Source of the DNA: Streptomyces sp.
GTDB taxonomy: Bacteria > Actinomycetota > Actinomycetes > Streptomycetales > Streptomycetaceae
Length of the DNA: 6,021 nt
Assembly (NCBI GenBank): GCA_003519485.1
Contig: DOWQ01000293.1
Coordinates: forward strand, 1-6,021
Direction: 5' to 3'
The notes below the pieces were generated by a model. The model ran no database searches. It was not told where the DNA came from and saw only the letters and a list, made by a program, of their open reading frames with translations. Positions 1-5,045 of the stretch are shown here, piece after piece (position 1 is the first letter of the stretch; every line of letters begins with the position of its first letter). The translations under genes were made by a program, and so were the position numbers.

Positions 1-541
1 AGGTGATCGGGGCGCCGTACGGATCGTGCACCTCGTCGGCCTCGACGCTCGGGGCCAGCAGCCAGCCGCGCAGCGCGGCCGCGGCCCGTACCAGCGTGCG
101 CGCGCGGTCGACGACGGCGCCCGCCGGCTCGGGGTCGGGCAGGGTCGCCGGGTCTATCGCCCGTACGAGCCGGGTGAACTCCTTGAGCGTGAAGGTGCGC
201 AGCCCAGCCGAGTGCCCCATGGAGATCACCTGGGCCCGGTGGTCGCGCGTCGCGGTGAGGACGAGATCGGCGCGGATGACGTGCTCGTCGAGCAGCTCGC
301 GGCCGACGAAGCCCGCCGGGTCCGCGCCGTAGTCGGCGAGGACGGTCGCGGCGTGCGTCTCCATCGGCGCGCCCTCGTGCCCCCAGGTGCCTGCGCTCTC
401 CACCAGGATGCCGCGGGTGCCGCCGAGCCGGTGCGAGAGGGCATGCCGGGTCAGCCGCTCGGTGATCGGCGAGCGGCAGACGTTGCCGGTGCTGACGTGG
501 AGGATGCGGAAGGTACCGGTCTCGCCTCTGGCGTCGGGCAC
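1..541 (-). CDS. Low-molecular-weight protein-tyrosine-phosphatase family protein, C-terminus cut by window edge; nucleophile Cys replaced by Ser
   Basis: About 180 residues are visible. The N-terminal P-loop reads HVSTGNVCRSPITERL (residues 15-30). It matches the family signature V-C-x-G-N-x-C-R-S-P, except that the first cysteine, the nucleophile of C(X)5R, is Ser17 (AGC codon, 491-493). The later Cys22, Arg23 and Ser24 are kept. The acid-loop motif DPY is present at residues 173-175 near the edge. A central block with TATRDHRAQV and FTLKEFTRLV also fits the LMW-PTP/arsenate-reductase fold. Known family members dephosphorylate phosphotyrosine through a cysteinyl-phosphate intermediate. Without that cysteine this protein may instead bind phosphoproteins or do different chemistry (inference). 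The GTG start at 541 leaves an 80-bp gap after tsaC. An in-frame GTG at 577 would add 12 residues, and neither has a convincing Shine-Dalgarno sequence. The family call is strong; the activity is doubtful. Confidence 0.85.
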   Translation of the reverse strand, partial: MPDARGETGTFRILHVSTGNVCRSPITERLTRHALSHRLGGTRGILVESAGTWGHEGAPMETHAATVLADYGADPAGFVGRELLDEHVIRADLVLTATRDHRAQVISMGHSAGLRTFTLKEFTRLVRAIDPATLPDPEPAGAVVDRARTLVRAAAALRGWLLAPSVEADEVHDPYGAPIT

Positions 542-605
542 GGAGTAGCCGTGCCGCGGGCCCGGGAAGCCGTCCACCCTGCCCGGGCGTCCGTCCGCTG
601 TTCCG

Positions 606-620
606 CGCCCCTGCGGGGCG
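606..620 (-). terminator. Short GC hairpin just after tsaC stop
   Basis: CGCCCC, a 3-nt loop and GGGGCG form a 6-bp hairpin starting 2 nt past the tsaC stop codon. No T-run follows. It could be a weak terminator, a pause site or a 3'-end stabiliser ahead of the phosphatase-family gene. In DNA this GC-rich, a 6-bp stem could also arise by chance. Confidence 0.3.
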
Positions 621-621
621 G

Positions 622-1269
622 TCAATTCGCCACCTCGAGGTCGGGTACCACCTCGCGGAGCTGGTCCGCCGTGAGCGCTCCCGCACGCAGCAGTACCGGC
701 ACCTTGCCGGTGACGTCGACGATGGAGGAGGGCACCGCGGCGGGCGTCGGCCCGCCGTCGAGGTAGACGGAGACGGAGTCGCCGAGCATCTCCTGGGCCG
801 CGTCGCAGTCCTGCGGCGACGGGTGCCCGGTGAGGTTGGCGCTGGACACGGCCATCGGGCCGACCTCGGTCAGCAGTTCGATGGCGACCGGGTGCAGCGG
901 CATCCGTACGGCGACGGTGCCGCGGGTCTCGCCCAGGTTCCACTGCAGCGACGGCTGGTGCCGCGCGACGAGGGTGAGCGCGCCGGGCCAGAAGGCGTCG
1001 ACGAGCTCCCATGCCTGCTCGGAGAAGTCGGTCACGAGGCCGTGCAGGGTGTTCGGGGAGCCGACGAGGACGGGCGAGGGCATGTCCCTGCCGCGTCCCT
1101 TGGCGGCGAGCAGGTCGCCGACGGACTCCGCGCTGAAGGCGTCGGCGCCGATGCCGTAGACGGTGTCGGTCGGGAGGACGACGAGCTCGCCACGGCGGAC
1201 GGCGGACGCGGCCTCACGCAGCCCCGCCTTGCGGTCGGTCGCGTCGGTGCAGTCGTATCGCCGTGCCAT
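622..1269 (-). CDS. tsaC: L-threonylcarbamoyladenylate synthase (TsaC/Sua5/YrdC family)
   Basis: This 215-residue cytoplasmic enzyme makes threonylcarbamoyl-AMP from threonine, bicarbonate and ATP. It is the first step of the t6A37 modification on tRNAs reading ANN codons; TsaD and its partners do the transfer. Family motifs occur in order: LPTDTVYGIGADA (residues 32-44), KGR (57-59, the KxR motif), PSPVLVGS (64-71), FWPGALTLV (93-101), VAVRMP (119-124), SSAN (142-145) and PSSIVDVTG (180-188). The length is that of a single-domain TsaC/YwlC form without the extra C-terminal domain of long Sua5 proteins. The ATG start has a strong GGGAGG site 9 nt upstream. That site lies inside a 35-codon ORF ending one base before this ATG, so translation may be coupled. 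It appears to be the penultimate visible gene of the rpmE-prfA-prmC-tsaC run. Annotation is secure; some databases use the name sua5 or ywlC. Confidence 0.95.
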   Translation of the reverse strand: MARRYDCTDATDRKAGLREAASAVRRGELVVLPTDTVYGIGADAFSAESVGDLLAAKGRGRDMPSPVLVGSPNTLHGLVTDFSEQAWELVDAFWPGALTLVARHQPSLQWNLGETRGTVAVRMPLHPVAIELLTEVGPMAVSSANLTGHPSPQDCDAAQEMLGDSVSVYLDGGPTPAAVPSSIVDVTGKVPVLLRAGALTADQLREVVPDLEVAN

Positions 1270-1270
1270 T

Positions 1271-1378
1271 TTATCGGTCCTCCCTCGGCCGTGGCTCCTG
1301 TTGCTGGGACATCTGGCAATGGGCCGTGCTCACGGCGTCCTTCTCGGTCTTCTCGGTCGGCGTACCGGGATCGGTCAT
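1271..1378 (-). CDS. Candidate 35-residue small ORF between prmC and tsaC
   Basis: I do not recognise this product. The ATG (1376-1378) overlaps the prmC TGA as ATGA, and the TAA (1271-1273) stands one base before the tsaC ATG, so the frame fills the whole gap. The peptide begins MTDPGTPTEKTEKDAV and ends QQQEPRPREDR. It is polar and highly charged, with one Cys (residue 21), no membrane segment and no signal peptide. My hand count of G+C by codon position is 22/35, 18/35 and 29/35 for positions 1, 2 and 3, the order expected for Streptomyces coding DNA. There is no Shine-Dalgarno sequence before the ATG, so translation would rely on reinitiation after prmC termination. The last codons contain the tsaC ribosome-binding site. 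It could be a real small protein, a leader whose translation couples prmC to tsaC, or chance. Confidence 0.4.
   Translation of the reverse strand: MTDPGTPTEKTEKDAVSTAHCQMSQQQEPRPREDR
1279..1284 (-). promoter_or_regulatory. Ribosome-binding site of tsaC inside the small ORF
   Basis: GGGAGG lies 9 nt before the tsaC ATG and fixes that start. It falls within the last codons of the 35-codon ORF, so ribosomes finishing that ORF would run across it and stop next to the tsaC start. Confidence 0.8.
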
Positions 1379-2256
1379 GGCGTGGCCCGGCGGGCCGTGG
1401 CGAACCGCGGCCGGTTGTTGAGGTCGGGGTGGTCGGCGGCGTCGGCCCAGCCCCGCTCCTCGGTGAAGATCCAGGGAACCTGGCCGCCCTGGGTGTCGGC
1501 GTGCTCGACGACGACGACGCCGCCGGGCCGGAGCAGCCGGTGGGCGGTGCGCTCGATGCCGCGGATGGTGTCGAGTCCGTCCTCGCCGGAGAAGAGTGCC
1601 AGCTGCGGGTCGTGGTCGCGCGCCTCCGGGGCGACGTACTCCCACTCGGTGAGCGGGATGTACGGCGGGTTGGAGACGAGCAGGTCGACCTGGCCGTCCA
1701 GCTCGGGGAGGGCGGTGAAGGCGTCGCCCTGGTGCAGCGAGACCCGGGAGCCCTCGACGTTCTTCTGGGCCCAGCGCAGGGCGCCCTCGTCCAGCTCGAC
1801 GGCGTGCACGCGCGAGCGCGGCACCTCCTGGGCGAGCGCGAGCGCGATGGCGCCGGAGCCGGTGCACAGATCGACGATGAGGGGTTCGACGACGTCCATG
1901 GCGCGTACGGCGTCTATCGCCCAGCCGACGACCGACTCGGTCTCCGGGCGGGGCACGAAGACGCCGGGCCCGACCTGGAGCTCCAGGTAGCGGAAGAAGG
2001 CGCGTCCGGTGATGTGCTGGAGCGGCTCGCGGGCCTCGCGGCGGGCGATGGCCTCCCAGTAGCGGGCGTCGAAGTCGGCGTCGGCCACGGCGTGCAGCTC
2101 GCTCCGCTTGACGTTGTGCACGAAGCCGGCGAGCTCCTCGGCGTCGAAGCGCGGTGAGGGCACGCCGGCGTCGGCCAGCCGCTGGGTGGCCTGGGCCACC
2201 TCGGCGAGCAGCAACGATCGTGGGTGCGGGGGTCGTCCCCCGGAAGAGGGCGGCAC
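1375..2256 (-). CDS. prmC: Peptide chain release factor N5-glutamine methyltransferase (PrmC/HemK)
   Basis: This 293-residue SAM-dependent enzyme methylates the glutamine of the GGQ motif in release factors, which raises termination efficiency. Its substrate RF1 is encoded immediately upstream. An N-terminal helical domain that binds the release factor (about residues 15-90) contains REPLQHITGRAFF (76-88). FVPRPETE (100-107) precedes the methyltransferase fold. SAM-binding motif I is VDLCTGSGAIALALA (128-142), an acidic motif II lies in HAVELDE (151-157), and the catalytic NPPY is at 196-199. The GTG start at 2256 is chosen because a perfect GGAGG lies 6 nt upstream. It gives a Pro/Arg-rich leader of about 13 residues before the conserved LLLAEVAQ block, longer than I would expect for Streptomyces PrmC. 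A TTG at codon 15 is an alternative start but has no ribosome-binding site. It follows prfA by 43 bp and ends in an ATGA overlap with the small ORF. Confidence 0.96.
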   Translation of the reverse strand: MPPSSGGRPPHPRSLLLAEVAQATQRLADAGVPSPRFDAEELAGFVHNVKRSELHAVADADFDARYWEAIARREAREPLQHITGRAFFRYLELQVGPGVFVPRPETESVVGWAIDAVRAMDVVEPLIVDLCTGSGAIALALAQEVPRSRVHAVELDEGALRWAQKNVEGSRVSLHQGDAFTALPELDGQVDLLVSNPPYIPLTEWEYVAPEARDHDPQLALFSGEDGLDTIRGIERTAHRLLRPGGVVVVEHADTQGGQVPWIFTEERGWADAADHPDLNNRPRFATARRATP

Positions 2257-2262
2257 GCTGGT

Positions 2263-2267
2263 CCTCC
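2263..2267 (-). promoter_or_regulatory. Ribosome-binding site deciding the prmC GTG start
   Basis: GGAGG with a 6-nt spacer precedes GTG at 2254-2256. It lies in the 43-bp prfA-prmC gap and is the main reason to accept the extended PrmC N-terminus over later codons. Confidence 0.75.
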
Positions 2268-2299
2268 AGCCGGCTCGACAGTGGTTGCTTCGCGGGTGC

Positions 2300-3379
2300 T
2301 TACTGGGCGGCGGCGAGCTTGGCCGCCGAGTCGGCGTCCACGCAGGCTTGGATCACCGGGTCCAGTTCGCCGTCGAGCACCTGGTCCAAGTTGTACGCCT
2401 TGAAACCCACCCGGTGGTCGGAGATCCGGTTTTCCGGGTAGTTGTAGGTGCGGATCCGTTCGGACCGGTCCACGGTACGCACCTGGCTGCGGCGGGCGTC
2501 CGACGCCTCCCGCTCGGCCGCTTCCTGGGCCGCGGCCAGCAGCCGGGAGCGCAGGATGCGCATCGCCTGCTCCTTGTTCTGGAGCTGGCTCTTCTCGTTC
2601 TGGCAGGAGACCACGATGCCGCTGGGGAGGTGCGTGATGCGCACCGCCGAGTCGGTCGTGTTGACCGACTGGCCGCCGGGCCCGGAGGACCGGTATACGT
2701 CGATCCGCAGGTCGTTGGGGCCGATCTCGACCTCGACGTCCTCGGCCTCGGGGGTGACGAGCACCCCGGCGGCGGAGGTGTGGATGCGGCCCTGCGACTC
2801 GGTCGCGGGCACCCGCTGGACGCGGTGCACCCCGCCCTCGTACTTCAGCCGGGCCCACACGCCCTGGCCGGGCTCGGCGGCCCCGCCGCCGCCCTTGGTC
2901 TTCACGGCGACCTGGACGTCCTTGTAGCCGCCGAGGTCGGACTCGTTGGCCTCCAGGATCTGGGTCTTCCACCCGGCGCGTTCGGCGTACCGCAGGTACA
3001 TCCGCAGCAGGTCGCCGGCGAACAGGGCCGACTCCTCGCCGCCCTCGCCCGCCTTGACCTCGAGGATCACGTCCTTCTCGTCGCTGGGGTCGCGGGGCAC
3101 GAGCAGCAGCCGCAGCTTCTCGGTCAGCTCCTCGCGCTGCCGCTCCAGCACCTTGACCTCGCTCGCGAAGTCCGGGTCGTCGGCGGCGAACTCGCGGGCC
3201 GTCCCGATGTCGTCGCCGGTGCGCTTCCACGAGCGGTACGTGCTGACGATCGGGGTCAGCTCGGCGTAGCGCTTGTTCAGCCGCATCGCCTCCCGCTGGT
3301 CGGCGTGGACCTCGGGGTCGGCGAGCCGCTGCTCCAGGACGGAGTGCTCACCGACCAGTTCCTCGACGGCCTCGAACAT
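2300..3379 (-). CDS. prfA: Peptide chain release factor 1 (RF1)
   Basis: This 359-residue class I release factor reads UAA and UAG in the ribosomal A site and triggers peptidyl-tRNA hydrolysis. The N-terminal coiled-coil/helical domain spans about residues 1-100. The PCRF region includes EVKAGEGGEESALFAGDLLRM (107-127). The codon-recognition tripeptide PAT is at 191-193, the RF1 form rather than the SPF of RF2. The catalytic GGQ is at 235-237 within SSGPGGQSVNT, and Q237 is the residue PrmC methylates. RTYNYPENRISDHR (310-323) is also diagnostic. Length is normal for the family. The ATG at 3379 begins the conserved MFEAVEELV block and has AAGGA 10 nt upstream; the frame stays open further upstream, but that stretch crosses the rpmE-prfA stem-loop and resembles no RF1. 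The gene ends in TAA, one of its own target codons. Confidence 0.98.
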   Translation of the reverse strand: MFEAVEELVGEHSVLEQRLADPEVHADQREAMRLNKRYAELTPIVSTYRSWKRTGDDIGTAREFAADDPDFASEVKVLERQREELTEKLRLLLVPRDPSDEKDVILEVKAGEGGEESALFAGDLLRMYLRYAERAGWKTQILEANESDLGGYKDVQVAVKTKGGGGAAEPGQGVWARLKYEGGVHRVQRVPATESQGRIHTSAAGVLVTPEAEDVEVEIGPNDLRIDVYRSSGPGGQSVNTTDSAVRITHLPSGIVVSCQNEKSQLQNKEQAMRILRSRLLAAAQEAAEREASDARRSQVRTVDRSERIRTYNYPENRISDHRVGFKAYNLDQVLDGELDPVIQACVDADSAAKLAAAQ

Positions 3380-3389
3380 CGGGACTCGT

Positions 3390-3394
3390 TCCTT
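3390..3394 (-). promoter_or_regulatory. Ribosome-binding site of prfA
   Basis: AAGGA with a 10-nt spacer precedes ATG at 3377-3379. It supports this start over the open upstream extension of the same frame. Confidence 0.6.
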
Positions 3395-3457
3395 GGGAGA
3401 GAGGGCACGGGCTGCGTGCTGAATGCGGATGGCTGCCGGCGGGGGGTGCGGGACGAC

Positions 3458-3508
3458 AAAGCGCCGGTCCGGCCGCCCCTGGCTGCAGGGACGTCCGAAG
3501 ACCGGCGC
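3458..3508 (-). terminator. Terminator- or attenuator-like stem-loop between rpmE and prfA
   Basis: Eleven bases after the rpmE stop codon, GCGCCGGTC (3500-3508) pairs perfectly with GACCGGCGC (3461-3469). The loop holds a second hairpin, CCCTG-CAGC-CAGGG. On the minus strand TTT (3458-3460) follows directly, then G, so the T-run is short. The structure resembles an intrinsic terminator and would make rpmE partly monocistronic, with readthrough feeding prfA-prmC-tsaC. It could instead be an RNA processing or stabilising element. I see no clear second promoter between this hairpin and the prfA start. Confidence 0.6.
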
Positions 3509-3519
3509 CGTACGGGTCG

Positions 3520-3744
3520 CTACTTCTTGGCGGACCCGGCGTTCTTGCCGAAGCGGGCCTCGAAGCGGGCCACCCGGCCACCGGTGTCGAGGATCTTCTG
3601 CTTGCCCGTGTAGAACGGGTGGCACTCGGAGCAGACGTCGGCGCGGATCGCGCCTTCGGTGACGGTGCTACGAGTGGTGAAGGAGGCTCCGCAGGTACAG
3701 CTGACCTGGGTCTCCACGTACTCGGGGTGAATGTCGCGCTTCAA
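3520..3744 (-). CDS. rpmE: 50S ribosomal protein L31, zinc-binding (C+) type
   Basis: This 74-residue protein of the large subunit contributes to the bridge with the 30S head. It opens with the family signature MKRDIHPEY. It carries four cysteines, C16 and C18 (CTC) and C38 and C41 (CSEC), so it is the zinc-binding form rather than the cysteine-free paralog made under zinc limitation. The conserved HPFYTGKQKILDTGGRVARF block covers residues 42-61, and a basic tail ends in AKK. The start is TTG at 3744, fixed by the L31 N-terminus and by AGGAG 6 nt upstream. Cysteine-type L31 can act as a zinc reservoir that is exchanged for C- paralogs under Zur control (established for bacteria including Streptomyces). 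Here a SigR-type promoter about 107 bp upstream suggests thiol-stress control of a thiol-rich ribosomal protein. Confidence 0.98.
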   Translation of the reverse strand: MKRDIHPEYVETQVSCTCGASFTTRSTVTEGAIRADVCSECHPFYTGKQKILDTGGRVARFEARFGKNAGSAKK

Positions 3745-3750
3745 GGGGTG

Positions 3751-3755
3751 CTCCT
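3751..3755 (-). promoter_or_regulatory. Ribosome-binding site deciding the rpmE TTG start
   Basis: AGGAG with a 6-nt spacer precedes the rare TTG start at 3742-3744. The following codons read KRDIHP, the expected L31 N-terminus, so the unusual start codon is well supported. Confidence 0.85.
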
Positions 3756-3819
3756 GGGTTCGGGAGGGCGCCGGGTCGTACGAGGCGGGCTTGCCTGTAC
3801 GTGAACCGGGGCCGACGTA

Positions 3820-3837
3820 CCAGTCTGCCAGGACTGG
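3820..3837 (-). other. Small hairpin in the rpmE leader
   Basis: CCAGTC and GACTGG form a perfect 6-bp stem around a 6-nt loop. It starts only a few bases after the transcription start predicted from the SigR-like promoter. It could protect the 5' end of the rpmE mRNA or serve as an operator half-site pair. I see no match to a known riboswitch. Confidence 0.35.
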
Positions 3838-3850
3838 GCGTATCTCCCAA

Positions 3851-3876
3851 AACCGGGGGCGGCCCGGATCTATTCC
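3851..3876 (-). promoter_or_regulatory. Putative SigR (thiol-stress sigma factor) promoter of rpmE
   Basis: On the minus strand, GGAAT (3872-3876) is followed by exactly 18 bases and then GTT (3851-3853). This matches the Streptomyces SigR consensus GGAAT-N18-GTT. The start of transcription should fall near 3843-3845, giving a leader of about 100 nt before the TTG. rpmE is a reported member of the SigR regulon in Streptomyces coelicolor, so the site and the gene agree. SigR is released from the zinc anti-sigma factor RsrA when thiols are oxidised. Whether a vegetative promoter is also present is not clear from the sequence. Confidence 0.75.
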
Positions 3877-3908
3877 GGCGGGGTTCCTGCCGGGTTCCGG
3901 GGAGCTTC

Positions 3909-3951
3909 CGACGGGCTCCGAGGGCCTCCGGGCCCCGCTCAGGAGCCGTCG
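3909..3951 (-). terminator. Terminator-like hairpin overlapping the LCP gene stop codon
   Basis: CGACGGCTCC (3942-3951, the end of the LCP coding region) pairs with GGAGCCCGTCG (3909-3919) with one bulged base. The loop contains a further 5-bp hairpin, GGGCC-CGGA-GGCCC. The stop codon TGA lies inside the loop. No T-run follows, which is common for Streptomyces terminators. It would separate the LCP transcript from the rpmE promoter 33 bp further on. Confidence 0.5.
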
Positions 3952-5045
3952 ACGACGCCTTCCGTCTTCTCCCTGGCCTCCTCGCCGGCCGAGTCCGCGG
4001 TCGCGGAGGCGGGGATGGGCAGGTCCTGCCGGAGCGCGTCCCAGACCATGGCGCTCTGAGCCTCCAGCGGGAGGACCCGGTTGCCGTCGGCGGGGTCGTA
4101 CTCCACCGGGAGGGTGATCATGTTCAGGTCGGCCGCGTCGATGGCCCGCAGGCTCTTGCTGAAGCTCAGCAGGTCGTTGACGTTCGCCAGCTCGGAGTCG
4201 GTGGTGACCGTGCGGGTGGCGGTGTCGGCGAGGTCGTAGAGCCGGGCCGGGCTGCCGAACAGGTCGATCTCCTTGACCTGGTCGACCAGCGCCTTGATGA
4301 AGGCCTGCTGGAGCTGTATCCGGCCCAGGTCGCTGCCGTTCCCGATGGCGTGCCGGGTGCGGACGAGCCCGAGCGACTGCTCACCGTCCAGGGTGTGCGT
4401 GCCCGGCGGCAGGTCCAGCCGGCTCTCCCGGTCCCGGATCGGCTCCCGGGTGGTGATCTCGACGCCGCCGAGCTCGTCCACCAGCTCGCGGAAGCCGGTG
4501 AAATCGACCTCGAGGTAGTGGTCCATTCGGATGCCGGAGACGGCCTCCGCGGTCTTCACGGTGCAGGTGGGGCCGCCCACCCGGTAGGCCTCGTTAAACA
4601 TGACCCGCTGCGCGGCGGGCGCGGTGCCGCCGCCGTCGGTCCGCTCGCAGGCGGGGCGGTCGACGAGCGTGTCGCGCGGGATACTGACGACGCTCGCCTT
4701 CTCGTGGCCCTCGTAGACGTGCAGCACCATCGCCGTGTCGGAGCGGGCGCCGCTCTGGCCCGCGCTGCCGTACTTGTCGTTGGGTCCCTCGCGGGAGTCG
4801 GAGCCCAGGACGAGGATGTCCATCGAGCCGTTGTCGACGTCCTCCGGCCGGTCGGTGCCGAGGGCGGCGTCGATGTCGACGCCCTTAAGGTTGCCGTTCA
4901 GCTTGAACCAGACGTAGCCGAGGCCGGCGCCGCCCAGCAGGACGACCGCGGTGAGCGTCCAGGCGGTGACGGTCAGCGCCTTGCGGCGGCCGCCGCGCGC
5001 GCCGGTGTCGGCCCCGCTCTGCTCGCTCGTGCTCTCCTCGGCCAT
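3939..5045 (-). CDS. LytR-CpsA-Psr (LCP) family cell-wall glycopolymer ligase
   Basis: This 368-residue membrane protein has a short polar cytoplasmic N-terminus with a basic patch (GGRRK, 18-22), one transmembrane helix (about 25-47) and an extracytoplasmic LCP domain (about 75-320). LCP enzymes transfer glycopolymers such as teichoic acids from undecaprenyl-pyrophosphate carriers to peptidoglycan. Family motifs are MDILVLGSDSR (75-85), RSDTAMVLHV (101-110), VVSIPRDTLV (119-128), LVRTRHAIGNGSDLGRIQLQQ (228-248, with R229, R231, D239 and R242) and NMITLPVEYDP (308-318). The arginines and aspartates that bind the lipid pyrophosphate and metal are present. C133 and C161 are the only cysteines and could form an external disulfide. 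There is no LytR_C domain; the tail is acidic and low-complexity. The ATG start has GAGG 5 nt upstream. It was historically annotated as a transcriptional regulator, but there is no DNA-binding domain. The glycopolymer substrate is unknown. Confidence 0.93.
   Translation of the reverse strand: MAEESTSEQSGADTGARGGRRKALTVTAWTLTAVVLLGGAGLGYVWFKLNGNLKGVDIDAALGTDRPEDVDNGSMDILVLGSDSREGPNDKYGSAGQSGARSDTAMVLHVYEGHEKASVVSIPRDTLVDRPACERTDGGGTAPAAQRVMFNEAYRVGGPTCTVKTAEAVSGIRMDHYLEVDFTGFRELVDELGGVEITTREPIRDRESRLDLPPGTHTLDGEQSLGLVRTRHAIGNGSDLGRIQLQQAFIKALVDQVKEIDLFGSPARLYDLADTATRTVTTDSELANVNDLLSFSKSLRAIDAADLNMITLPVEYDPADGNRVLPLEAQSAMVWDALRQDLPIPASATADSAGEEAREKTEGVVDGS

Noticed and set aside
823..2157. Long open plus-strand frame of 444 codons opposite tsaC and prmC
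   Set aside because: It is the antisense shadow of two clearly identified genes. Its peptide is a Gly/Val/Ala/Arg-rich low-complexity product typical of the opposite strand of GC-rich coding DNA, with no recognisable domain.
2108..3613. Long open plus-strand frame of 501 codons opposite prfA
   Set aside because: It covers RF1 in antisense and runs across the rpmE-prfA stem-loop. The composition is biased and no family motif is visible.
3380..3625. Possible 82-residue N-terminal extension of RF1
   Set aside because: The frame is open but passes through the rpmE coding end and the stem-loop. RF1 proteins start at MFEAVEELV, which has its own ribosome-binding site.
3939..5045. LCP protein as a LytR transcriptional regulator
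   Set aside because: The bulk of the protein follows a transmembrane helix and lies outside the membrane. There is no DNA-binding domain, and the lipid-pyrophosphate-binding arginines are present, so the ligase role is favoured.
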